Positions 34,401 to 41,752 of a stretch of 56,980 nucleotides of DNA are shown here, one piece after another. This stretch comes from JAHEME01 sp034435035. GTDB lineage: Bacteria; Chloroflexota; Anaerolineae; Aggregatilineales; UBA3940. The position numbers and the translations under genes are program-made. Numbering within the stretch: position 1 is the stretch's first letter; each line of letters begins with the position of its first letter. Where the stretch lies: assembly GCA_034435035.1 (NCBI GenBank), contig DAOTXW010000051.1, positions 1 through 56,980 on the forward strand, given 5' to 3'. The notes beneath the pieces are model-generated. The model was not told where the DNA came from, did no database searches, and saw only the letters and a program-made list of their open reading frames with translations.

Positions 34401-35047
34401 CCGGCACCTGGGCGGATATTACCACCTCCGTGGATCCGATCAATCAGGTGGTATGCGGCGAGGTCACCTCGCTCTCGCCTTTCAGCCTGTTCATCGATGC
34501 ACCCCCCGGCCCGGCGGCCAGCAAGCCGGAAGATGGGTACATCAAGCACAAAGTCAAGAAGCTTGGATGGGACAAGTACGAGGATGCTCTGCGGTACGAG
34601 GTCCAGATCGCCAGCGACCCCGGCTTCAACAACATCGAGCGCACGGAGCTGGCCATCAAGAACAAGCTGACGCTGTACCCGCCGCTGGACTTTGGGACGC
34701 ACTACTGGAGGGTTCGCGCCGAGTTCGCCCCCGGGTTCTGGACCGATTGGAGCAGCCCGTCCAGCTTCACGATCACTCCCCTCAAGACCCCGGAGGACGG
34801 CGAAATCCTGAATGACGGGGAGGTCAAGTTCAAGTGGAAGAAGATCCCGGAGGCAGTGAGCTACACCCTGCAGATAGCCACTGACGCCGACTTCAGCGAG
34901 AACCTGACGGAGTACCCGGACCTGACTTCGACCAGCTACACCCCTGCGCCGTTAGCGGATGACACCTACTACTGGCGCGTTCGGGGTGTTGGAGGCAGCC
35001 CGGCCAACTGGTCGCCGGCCTGGGTGGTGACGATCGACGCGCCCTGA
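31433..35047 (+). CDS. Large secreted right-handed beta-helix protein with CSLREA-type N-terminus
   Basis: Secreted protein of 1204 residues. Signal peptide to about residue 36 (cleavage near AHA-DS). Residues about 40-75 hold a CSLREA-like block (DSADDDSDASPGDGDC, CTLRAAIQEAN). From about 75 to 790 it is a parallel beta-helix made of imperfect repeats rich in NVISGN, NTVQGN, GNYIGTNAAG. Then a beta-sandwich-like region (about 800-1020) and two FN3-like repeats at the C-terminus (each with YEVQIASD / YTLQIATD and YWRVR). No transmembrane anchor or sorting signal is seen. Beta-helix proteins bind or cleave surface polysaccharides; catalytic residues cannot be named. ATG 31433 follows GGGAGA. 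Monocistronic, own promoter. Confidence 0.85.
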   Translation: MFALHSLSGKCRYGLIVISACLLAAALLPGTAHADSTFVVDSADDDSDASPGDGDCDNGSGDCTLRAAIQEANALTGADTIQFAIGTGAVTVSPATALPAITEAVTIDGTTQPGWSGAPIVEIDGSSAGAADGLAIQAGSCTIEGLAITDFSGAGIRVTGVSGAVILSSYIGLHLDGSTPGGNLASGIILQDNADSNSIGGTGAGEGNVISANGTFSPTPPYPPSTGGGIAIVGGSDGNTVQGNLIGTDATGSLDRGNANYGIHIEDSDSNLIGGTSEAARNVISANGEAFFAEEGGAIGGGVEIHLGATGNVVQGNYIGTNAAGDAALGNGFFGVEIWRARHNTIGGAAAGAGNLISGNGTEAGPPPPHAGILLWDWDNNDGDTNDIIGNWIGVNAAGDAALPNSWHGIFVGTSDNTIQGNLISGNDVAGVWLGGQDNVLTGNWIGTDAAGTGSLRNEDTGIEVSGSYNLIGGDSADERNVISGNGWFSPDPKNTPPSGGGIRLNPGVTGTVITGNYIGLNAAGTGAVGNALYGIQLDNADGNAIGGTGAGEGNVISGNGSLFLGPPELAYAQGYGLTLINGSSDNTVQGNLVGLDAAGATGVPNGLRGIEIGNSPNNLVGGDAPGARNVISGNSGDGPPPPRVGILVYGSGSAGTQIIGNYIGTDVTGLVAIPNVYHGVHIGSRSGDITTDITVRGNLISGNTNGGIWVNGASDITIEDNTIGLDANGNPLGNGSPLKANGGIYVADYDPSSGVTITGNRIAHNNGLGIDLNPQGVTANDTDDSDTGANDLQNYPVLAAAHPGASGVTVSGSLNSTANTTFRVEFFANTACDPSGYGEGEVYLGYRNVTTDAGGDASFSAAFPTAVPPGDWITATATNPAGSTSEFSACVEVTENTPAGLAVTAEVIDQTSGEQILDITFDQVDTTGNTTLQTSGAGNPPPEGFLLGDPPTYFDINTTAAFTGSITVCIDYGGIDFGGLDPILFHYETGTWADITTSVDPINQVVCGEVTSLSPFSLFIDAPPGPAASKPEDGYIKHKVKKLGWDKYEDALRYEVQIASDPGFNNIERTELAIKNKLTLYPPLDFGTHYWRVRAEFAPGFWTDWSSPSSFTITPLKTPEDGEILNDGEVKFKWKKIPEAVSYTLQIATDADFSENLTEYPDLTSTSYTPAPLADDTYYWRVRGVGGSPANWSPAWVVTIDAP

Positions 35048-35097
35048 TCCCCACCCTTCCCCGCCGGGAAACGGGCTGACCTGCCCGCTTCCGGTGC

Positions 35098-35146
35098 CAG
35101 CAGGTCAGGAGGCCATGAGCTTAAGGTATGGCTTCCTGACCTGCTG
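35098..35146. other. Long hairpin between beta-helix and hydroxylase genes
   Basis: 20-bp arms 35098-35117 and 35127-35146 (18 Watson-Crick pairs, two G-U) with a 9-nt loop. The left arm can also pair with CTGACCTGC at 35076-35084 (partner 35100-35108), so two structures exclude each other. No U-tract follows. Confidence 0.55.
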
Positions 35147-35228
35147 CGCCTATCTGCTCCGCTGGCGCAGACAGCTATCATCCTGTACAATGGCGCCATC
35201 CACGTCCGCCGATGAGGAGAGAACCGCT

Positions 35229-35873
35229 ATGACCGCCCTGCCAGCAGATACCAGCCGCGACTCGGAGTCCATGCGACTGTTCAAGTCGGACTTTCTGGAG
35301 TTTTTCACCCATATCAGCCCGGTGACCGTCGTGGTGATGTGGGTGCCGGTGATCGCCTTCCTGTTTGTCTCGGCGGCGCTGGCCGCCTCCGGGGCCGCCT
35401 TTCCCTGGCATATCCCTGCCGGCGCCGCTGCCGGCCTTTTTCTGTGGACGATCACCGAGTACACGCTGCACCGCTTCCTGTTCCATTACCACCCGCGCAC
35501 GCCGGCCGCCGAGCGCATCTTCTTCCTGTTCCACGGTGTGCATCACGCCCAGCCGCAGGATAAGACCCGCCTGGTGATGCCGCTGCCGGTGAGCATCCCG
35601 CTGGCCGCGTTCTTTTACGGGCTGTTTCACCTGGTGGTGGCCGTGCTGATCGGCGCCCCGGCCTGGGTGCATCCCCTGATGGGGGGCTTTATCGTCGGCT
35701 ACCTGATCTACGACCTGACGCACTATGCCACCCATCACTGGCCGATGCGCTCCGGGCTGGGCAAGTTCCTGAAGCGCTACCATATGATGCACCACTACAA
35801 GAACCCGGACACCCGCTTCGGCGTCAGCTCTCCGGTGTGGGACTGGGTCTTTGGCACGTCCGGCGACCAGTAG
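35229..35873 (+). CDS. Fatty acid hydroxylase / sterol desaturase superfamily protein
   Basis: Integral membrane di-iron enzyme of 214 residues. The histidine motifs expected of the superfamily are present in order: HRFLFHYH (about 79-86), HGVHH (about 101-105), HYATHH (about 163-168) and HMMHH near 182. About four membrane segments. The arrangement resembles fatty acid 2-hydroxylases (FAH-type), which hydroxylate acyl chains of membrane lipids. ATG 35229 has AGGAGAG eight bases upstream; the open frame continues upstream through the hairpin but lacks family similarity. Convergent with the AraM-like gene. Whether the substrate is a fatty acid or another lipid is unknown. Confidence 0.82.
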   Translation: MTALPADTSRDSESMRLFKSDFLEFFTHISPVTVVVMWVPVIAFLFVSAALAASGAAFPWHIPAGAAAGLFLWTITEYTLHRFLFHYHPRTPAAERIFFLFHGVHHAQPQDKTRLVMPLPVSIPLAAFFYGLFHLVVAVLIGAPAWVHPLMGGFIVGYLIYDLTHYATHHWPMRSGLGKFLKRYHMMHHYKNPDTRFGVSSPVWDWVFGTSGDQ

Positions 35874-35940
35874 CGCCGCACCCTGGAACCGGCGCAGTTC
35901 GGTTTTGTCCAGGCGGCGGCGCATGAGAGCTCAATAGCAG

Positions 35941-35971
35941 CGCCCCCGGCCCGGTTGCGGGCGCGGGGGCG
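35941..35971. terminator. Bidirectional hairpin between convergent genes
   Basis: CGCCCCCGGCCCG (35941-35953) pairs with 35958-35971 (one bulged G), 13 bp, 4-nt loop, between the hydroxylase and AraM-like stop codons. Confidence 0.55.
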
Positions 35972-36010
35972 AAATGAACCTGCCAGGGGGGACAGCCGAT
36001 CGGGGCAGCG

Positions 36011-37447
36011 TCACAGGCGCTGCGTGCTGGCCCAGACCTCCTGCCACAGCGCCTCACGATCCCAGCCGAGCCAGATCAGCAGATCGCCGATCGTGAGGCG
36101 TTTGCGCATCAGAGGCGCATTCATGAAGGCATACCGAACCTGAGCCTCCCCGGCCGGCGGCTCCAGCGCCTCAAACGCCGCCGGCGACCCCACCGCCCGC
36201 AGGATGCTCACCAGGCGCTCCGGGGGTGCAGTGAGCGGCGCGATCTGCGCCCGGACCTGCGGCCAGTCCGCCAGCACAGCCTCGAAGTCTGCCCGGTGGG
36301 CGTGCCACGCCTCGAGCTTGATCCGGTAGTCCGCCCAGCACTCCTCGCCCGCCCGGCCAGAGGGATCGATCCCGTCAAACGCCTCCCGGATGCGCCGGTG
36401 CATGGTCTCGGCGTCGGGATAGCAGGCATCCACATCAACCCGCGCCGGATCAAACTCCGCGAGGAAACGGCGGTACACCTCGGCGCCGATCACGGCTGCC
36501 ATCGCCACCTGCGTGCCATGCTGCGCCAGCGGCCGGTGCGAGGTCTCGGCCAGCAGATCGAGGATATGGGACATCACGTGCTCGAAGCCAGACATCGGCG
36601 TGGTAGCGTGGGAAAGGGACATCGCCAGCCCCCCCAGCGAGATCAGCTTAGCCAGCAGCGCCATTCCTTCCAGCTCGCCTGCGCGGATGCTGGCGGCATG
36701 CTGCAGGAACAGATCGTCCAGACGGCCCATCAGCCGCCCGGCCAGCTCGCTGTAGGTCGCATCCATGCCCAGGCGGTGCGCCAGCAGCCAATCCGGCAGG
36801 CTGACGAACATCGCCAGCAGGTCGCCAACGCCCGCCACGGTCATCTCGCGGGGGGCGTCGCGCAGGGTCTGCAGATCGCAGATCAGGGCATCGGGGTAGA
36901 TCGAAGCCAGCGTGCGTTTGACCCCATCGATGAACACCGGGGCCATGTTCGAGGTATAGGCGCTGACGCTGTTGGCCGTCTGGAAGACCACGTAGGGGAT
37001 GTGCTGCCCGGTCTCCTGCTGGAACAGATAGCAGGCATGCTTGGTGATATCGGTGACGACCCCGGAGCCGACCGACAGGGCAGCGGCGCCCGGGCGCAGG
37101 CGCTGCTTCACCGCCTCGATGTGCGGCATATCGGTGTGCACCTGGCCGGTCTCATCCGGCTGCATGACGACGATCTCCACTTCCCAGCCAGCCTGCTGCA
37201 CGATGCTCAACACCAGCGGCTTGAGATCATCGCCTTCCCGCCGCATCGGGGTGGTATCCATCACCACCAGCAGCGGCGCCCCCCGGTCGGCGCCAACCTT
37301 CTGGAGCACCTCCGGGATACGCGTGATCGCGCCCGGCGCGAAGATCATCGGATCGATAGGCTGGTGCACATCGCGCGGGCAGCCCGGAAGCTGGCTCACC
37401 GCAGCCCAAAACATCGCGCCGTCTGCCGGATCATAGGAAAGCGTCAT
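36011..37447 (-). CDS. AraM-like sn-glycerol-1-phosphate dehydrogenase family protein
   Basis: Metal-dependent dehydrogenase of 478 residues, iron-ADH/DHQS superfamily. The NAD-binding glycine turn is ALSVGSGVVTDITK; metal ligands are Asp in GVGDLLA, His in FEHVMSH and His in AQHGTQVA. Core similarity is to AraM, which makes glycerol-1-phosphate from dihydroxyacetone phosphate; the C-terminal 100 residues beyond the core are usual in the longer bacterial members. ATG 37447 is chosen (GGGGGGA upstream). Together with the HAD gene it recreates the araL-araM pair of the Bacillus subtilis ara operon. It may use another ketose phosphate. Confidence 0.75.
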   Translation of the reverse strand: MTLSYDPADGAMFWAAVSQLPGCPRDVHQPIDPMIFAPGAITRIPEVLQKVGADRGAPLLVVMDTTPMRREGDDLKPLVLSIVQQAGWEVEIVVMQPDETGQVHTDMPHIEAVKQRLRPGAAALSVGSGVVTDITKHACYLFQQETGQHIPYVVFQTANSVSAYTSNMAPVFIDGVKRTLASIYPDALICDLQTLRDAPREMTVAGVGDLLAMFVSLPDWLLAHRLGMDATYSELAGRLMGRLDDLFLQHAASIRAGELEGMALLAKLISLGGLAMSLSHATTPMSGFEHVMSHILDLLAETSHRPLAQHGTQVAMAAVIGAEVYRRFLAEFDPARVDVDACYPDAETMHRRIREAFDGIDPSGRAGEECWADYRIKLEAWHAHRADFEAVLADWPQVRAQIAPLTAPPERLVSILRAVGSPAAFEALEPPAGEAQVRYAFMNAPLMRKRLTIGDLLIWLGWDREALWQEVWASTQRL

Positions 37448-37508
37448 TGAAAGTCCCCCCGCAAGCAACAATGAGCAGCAGCCCCCATCAACCGGGCGCT
37501 GTCAGGCG

Positions 37509-38315
37509 TTAGCCATGCGCCGCCAGCCAATCGGCGACCCTGCCCAGATTCTCGAAGATGTAGTCAGGCCGGAAGGGTGACCCATCCAGGTCTTCGCGCC
37601 GCGTCTCGCCGCTGAGGACGAGCACGGTCGGGATTCCGGCGCTCTGGCCGAGCGCGATGTCCGTGTACAGCCGGTCGCCGATCATCGCCAGCGCCTCGAC
37701 CGGCAGCCCCAGCCGGGTGGCAGCCGCCTCGACGATCATTCGGTTGGGCTTGCCGATCACGATATCCGGATTGCGCCCGGTCGAGGCGTGCACAAAGGCG
37801 ATCATCGCGCCGATGTCGGGCATGTAGCCTGTCTCGGTGGGGCAGTTGAAGTCGGGATGGGTCGCGATATAAGGCAGCCCCGCCCGCACCAGATCGCACA
37901 GCCGCCACAGCTTGGCGTACGTGAGCGTGGTATCGAAGCCCAGAACGACCAGATCGGGCGCCGCTTCATCCAGCAGAAACCCGTGCGCCCGGAACTCCTC
38001 CTCCAGCGAGGGCGTGCCGACCACGTAGATCTTTGCCCCGGGATGGCGCGCCCGCAGGTACACTGCTGCTGCCTCGCCTGACGTCAGCACTTTATCCTCA
38101 GGGATGGGCAGGCCCAGCCGGGTGATCTTCTCCGCGTACTGGCCGCGGTGTTTGGACGAGTTGTTGGTCAGAAAAAGGAAGTCACGGCCCTGCACACGCA
38201 GGGTGTCAATGAACCGCAGCGCTCCATCGAGCAGGCGGTCGCCCAGATAGAATGTGCCATCCATATCGAGCAGGAAGCAGCGTGTCTGGGCCAGTCGATC
38301 AGCGGGGTCGGTCAT
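37509..38315 (-). CDS. HAD-IIA (NagD/AraL-like) phosphatase
   Basis: Cytosolic phosphatase of 268 residues. Motif I is DMDGTFYLGD (nucleophile Asp at about 17), motif II FLTNNSS, motif III Lys in IGKPN, motif IV GDRLYTDIALG. The cap region with VVLGFDTTLTYAKL matches the HAD-IIA subclass. NagD/AraL enzymes clear phosphorylated sugars that accumulate in catabolism. ATGA overlap (4 bases) with the FGGY kinase upstream couples their translation. Substrate unknown, probably the phosphorylated intermediate of this locus. Confidence 0.85.
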   Translation of the reverse strand: MTDPADRLAQTRCFLLDMDGTFYLGDRLLDGALRFIDTLRVQGRDFLFLTNNSSKHRGQYAEKITRLGLPIPEDKVLTSGEAAAVYLRARHPGAKIYVVGTPSLEEEFRAHGFLLDEAAPDLVVLGFDTTLTYAKLWRLCDLVRAGLPYIATHPDFNCPTETGYMPDIGAMIAFVHASTGRNPDIVIGKPNRMIVEAAATRLGLPVEALAMIGDRLYTDIALGQSAGIPTVLVLSGETRREDLDGSPFRPDYIFENLGRVADWLAAHG

Positions 38316-39841
38316 GAGGGAATCCGGGCAGCCTGCTCAAAGACGGGCAGCAGGGCGAAGTAAGCGGCGCGGTAGAGCCGGTAGTATTCCTCATAGCGAG
38401 CCTGCACGTCGGGCCGGGGATCGCGGGTTTCTACAACGCGCACGACCCGTTCGACGGCCTCCCCCAGCGAGCCGGCCATGCCGCACGGAGCGAGGGCCAG
38501 CAGGGCCGCCCCCAGCGCGGTCGTCTCGACGGTCTGCAGGAGGGCCACCGGCAGGCCCGTGACATCGGCCTTGATCTGCCGCCACAGCGGGCTGCGCGCC
38601 CCACCGCCCACCGCCCGGATCTCGCGCAGCGGCAGGCCGATGGCCCGCATCCGGTCGGTGATATCGCGCACCGCATAGGCGGATGCCTCCATCACAGCGC
38701 GGACGAAGTGCTCGCGGCGGTGTGCCAGCGTGAACCCGAAGAATGTCCCCCTGGCCAGCGCGTTCCAGGTCGGGGCCATCGCACCCATCAGGCAGGGCAG
38801 CATCAGCAGCCCCTCGCTGCCCGGCGGGGCTGTATCGGCCGCCGCATTGAGCAGTTCGTAGGGGTCAAGGCCCTGCCGCTGCGCCTGCTCGACCTCCGGG
38901 AAGGCGAACTGGTCGCGGAACCAGCGGTAGTTGGCCCCGGAGACAAAACCGGGATTCTCCAGCAGCCACAGGGCCGGGTCGGCGTGGCAGTGCGTCTCGA
39001 CCAGGCCGCTTGAGTCGAACAGGGGCTCCGGGCTGGCCGCGCAAACCGGCTCGGCAGTGCCCGCGATATCGCAGATCAGGCCCGGCGCGACCGCTCCGGC
39101 CCCCAGGCAGGCCGCATGCTCGTCACCGGTGCCCACAGTGACCGGGATGCCGGGCGACAGGCCCATTTCCCGGGCGGCAGCCGGGCGCAGCCCGCCCAGC
39201 ACGGCATCGGCAGGGAGGATCGGCGCCAGTCGATCGGCAGGCACCTCAAAGGCAGCACACAGTTCGGGAGAGTAGGCCCGCGTGCGCACATCCATCAGCA
39301 GCGTCGAGGAGGCGTTGGCGTAATCCACGCCCAGTTCACCGGTCAGCGCCAGCGCCACATAGCTGCCGGGCAGCAGGAAGTGCCGCGCCCGGTCGTACTG
39401 CCCCGGCTCATTTTCCGCCAGCCAGCGGATCTTGGGCGCCACATGCGAGGGATCGAGGTTCAGCCCGGAAATCTGGAAGAGGTGGGCAGAGTCGTGCTGC
39501 GCGGCCACTGCGTCGCACTGCGCCACCGCACGGCGATCCATCCAGATGATGGCCGGGCGCAGGGGCATCCCGGCATCGTCGACCGCGACGACACCGTCAA
39601 CCTGCGCATCCAGGCCGATCCCCCTGACCTGATCGCCCGCCACACCGGCAGCGGCACAGACCGCACGCACCGCCTCCGTGGCGGCAGACAGCCAGCGCTC
39701 CGCCGGCTGCTCCGCCCAGGCAGGGTGCGGATAATCGATCCCATAACCGGCGCTGGCCTCGCCTTTCACGTCGCCGCTGGCAGAGAGCAGCAGCGCCTTG
39801 ACGCCCTGCGAGCCGATATCAAGCCCGATGACGCATTCCAT
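38312..39841 (-). CDS. FGGY-family carbohydrate kinase (xylulokinase-like)
   Basis: Sugar kinase of 509 residues. VIGLDIGSQGVKALLL (phosphate loop), AIIWMDRRAV, VGTGDEHAACLGAG and AVGGGARSPLWRQIKADVTG with TTALGAALLA are the FGGY signatures; the pattern is closest to xylulokinases. It follows the NTase gene by 34 bases and overlaps the HAD gene by four, so the two enzymes form a kinase-phosphatase pair in one operon. The substrate is not resolved. Confidence 0.85.
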   Translation of the reverse strand: MECVIGLDIGSQGVKALLLSASGDVKGEASAGYGIDYPHPAWAEQPAERWLSAATEAVRAVCAAAGVAGDQVRGIGLDAQVDGVVAVDDAGMPLRPAIIWMDRRAVAQCDAVAAQHDSAHLFQISGLNLDPSHVAPKIRWLAENEPGQYDRARHFLLPGSYVALALTGELGVDYANASSTLLMDVRTRAYSPELCAAFEVPADRLAPILPADAVLGGLRPAAAREMGLSPGIPVTVGTGDEHAACLGAGAVAPGLICDIAGTAEPVCAASPEPLFDSSGLVETHCHADPALWLLENPGFVSGANYRWFRDQFAFPEVEQAQRQGLDPYELLNAAADTAPPGSEGLLMLPCLMGAMAPTWNALARGTFFGFTLAHRREHFVRAVMEASAYAVRDITDRMRAIGLPLREIRAVGGGARSPLWRQIKADVTGLPVALLQTVETTALGAALLALAPCGMAGSLGEAVERVVRVVETRDPRPDVQARYEEYYRLYRAAYFALLPVFEQAARIPS

Positions 39842-39875
39842 CCGTCCTCATTTCTGCGGTGTGGGGTTGGGCTGA

Positions 39876-40661
39876 TCAGTCCTCGTCCTTCAGGTGCTCA
39901 GCGCGCTCTACTTCATCCACTTCCTGGTACCATTTGAGGCGCGGGCCGACGGCTGCGCGGGCCTTCCAGCCCATTGACTTGGGAGCTTCCTCGATGCGGC
40001 GGCCCAGTTCGGACAGCCCGGTCTCGATGCTTTGAATATCGGCGGCGCTGAACAGGTCGCGGTAGCGGCCCAGGCCGTTTCGGATCTTGACCAGGTTGAG
40101 GGTTGTGGTGTAGTAAAAGCCCCAGTCGCGGCTGAGCGTAGCAGCGATGTAAGCCCCATTGATGGTTTCGTTGTCGTGGTCCCCGACCGGGTGCCCGGCC
40201 AGCAGGATCAGCATGTCCTTTACGTCCTTCTCGTTCAGATGGACGATCTGGAGCTTCTCCAGCGCCAGCTCCGCCAGCGGGATGGTCGGCGTATCAACAT
40301 GCAGACGATCCTTGAAGGAGATCTGGTGGCAGAAATGCAGATGATCAAGGAAGATATCCACATGCAGACCGTTGGGGTGATTGTAGATGCGCCGGTGAGC
40401 GAACAGCTCCGGTGTGAGCGCAGCCCGCAGAGGCTCAAACCCTGTCTGGATGAAGAAGCGGTCGATCTCTCGATCCTGCTTGCTGTAGGCCAGCAGGTCG
40501 ATATCGGTCATTGGGCGCTCCATTGCGGTATGGATCGCAACATGGTTCGGGGTATGGATGCGAAAAGCCGTTGACCCCAGGATACGCAGGGTGATTCCCT
40601 GCTCCTGAGCCTCCCGGACGATCCGCTCTGCCTCCCCTACATAATGGCTGTTATCCGACAT
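39876..40661 (-). CDS. Nucleotidyltransferase-fold protein, cassette 2
   Basis: Paralog of the 7026-7811 product with exactly the same length, 261 residues. The signature is LGS (28-30), TDID (52-55) and LHVDIF (Asp102). Further conserved blocks are NHP-x2-GLHVDIF, HFCHQI, PTIPLAELALEKLQIVHLNEK and HPVGDHDNETIN. The end (KWYQEVDEVE) matches KWYQSVDDVD of copy 1. AGGAGA is seven bases before ATG 40661. Here the gene follows the phosphoesterase, whereas in cassette 1 it precedes it. Function unknown. Confidence 0.7.
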   Translation of the reverse strand: MSDNSHYVGEAERIVREAQEQGITLRILGSTAFRIHTPNHVAIHTAMERPMTDIDLLAYSKQDREIDRFFIQTGFEPLRAALTPELFAHRRIYNHPNGLHVDIFLDHLHFCHQISFKDRLHVDTPTIPLAELALEKLQIVHLNEKDVKDMLILLAGHPVGDHDNETINGAYIAATLSRDWGFYYTTTLNLVKIRNGLGRYRDLFSAADIQSIETGLSELGRRIEEAPKSMGWKARAAVGPRLKWYQEVDEVERAEHLKDED

Positions 40662-40693
40662 TTTGTTCTCCTGAGCGATCTTTATGCGACGGT

Positions 40694-41668
40694 CTACCCC
40701 TGGGTGAAGACGTAGTCCTCTAACCGGGTTGCAGAGAATTCTAACACGACCCCGCGCAGAACGCCTTCCCCATATTCACTGCCCGGATTGATGCACATTG
40801 TCCGCCCGACCTTCTGCGCAGAGCGGCTCTCATGAATATGCCCGTGCAGCCCCAGCAGCGGCTGGTAGCGCTCAATGGCCTGGCGAACCGCTGTGCTGCC
40901 GACCGAGGTGATCTTGAAGCCGCCCCCGAGTGACAGCTTGGGCACCAGATTCTCATCCAGCTCCGGCGCCTGATCGAGGTTTGTGCCATGCGGTGGGACG
41001 TGCAGATTGAACACGGCCTGCTCCAGATTCTTCACCCTGCCCGCCAGCGAGTCGATGATCGCCGCGAGATCGGTTTCTGGCTTATCACGCGGGCACTGCC
41101 AGGGAGTCTGATTGGCCGCACCGACGCTTAGCATCTCATGGTTTTCATCAATGGGAACAACCGTCTGATCCACGTTCTGGATGATATCGGACTGGCGGAA
41201 GGCGGCGTCGATCTCCCAGGGATCATCATTGCCGGGCTGCACATAGCAGCGGATGCCCGTCCCGCGCAGGCGCTCCTCAGCGATATCCAGCCACTTGCTG
41301 ACGCGCTCGGCAGCCAGCACGCCAAAGCGCTGCTCCACCAGATCCTTGTTGTCCTGGAAGCTCTGCACCTCTTCCGGGGTAACGCGCAGCGGATACAGGC
41401 CGCTGTTCTCCAGTGTCTGCTCCAGCTTCTCCAGCTCCTCGCCTTCAGCCACGTCATAAATCTTGCCCAGATAATTGGCGTGGTAGCGGCGGCCGGGCTG
41501 CTCGACCAGCGGCACGATCATCTTGCCCACCATGTCCCCGCCAAGAATGATCACCTGCGCATCATAGAACTTGGCCGAGTTGATGAACTTCTTGAAGACG
41601 ACGGTCGATCCGTGAACATCGGTGGTGAAGAAGACCCGTGTGATTTGCTTTTTACCAAACAACGGCAT
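40694..41668 (-). CDS. Calcineurin-like metallophosphoesterase, cassette 2
   Basis: Paralog of the 7852-8850 product, 324 residues. Metal motifs: D17-V-H19, GGD (43-45), PGNDDP, FNLHVPP and HGHIHES, then INPGSEYGEGVLRG. It shares the long helical insert between GGD and GND. ATG 41668 has a perfect AGGAGGA; the frame open upstream is not similar to copy 1. It lies between the APC permease and the NTase gene in the minus-strand operon. Confidence 0.82.
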   Translation of the reverse strand: MPLFGKKQITRVFFTTDVHGSTVVFKKFINSAKFYDAQVIILGGDMVGKMIVPLVEQPGRRYHANYLGKIYDVAEGEELEKLEQTLENSGLYPLRVTPEEVQSFQDNKDLVEQRFGVLAAERVSKWLDIAEERLRGTGIRCYVQPGNDDPWEIDAAFRQSDIIQNVDQTVVPIDENHEMLSVGAANQTPWQCPRDKPETDLAAIIDSLAGRVKNLEQAVFNLHVPPHGTNLDQAPELDENLVPKLSLGGGFKITSVGSTAVRQAIERYQPLLGLHGHIHESRSAQKVGRTMCINPGSEYGEGVLRGVVLEFSATRLEDYVFTQG

Positions 41669-41752
41669 GTGATTCCTCCTGGGGCCGGGTTCGGGCGGCA
41701 CCCCCGGATGGCGAGCCACCCGGGGGTGTGGTAACAGCGGGGCAGCAGGATG

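Noticed and set aside
36296..37450. 384-codon plus-strand reading frame
   Set aside because: Antisense of the AraM-like gene with intact metal ligands on the other strand.
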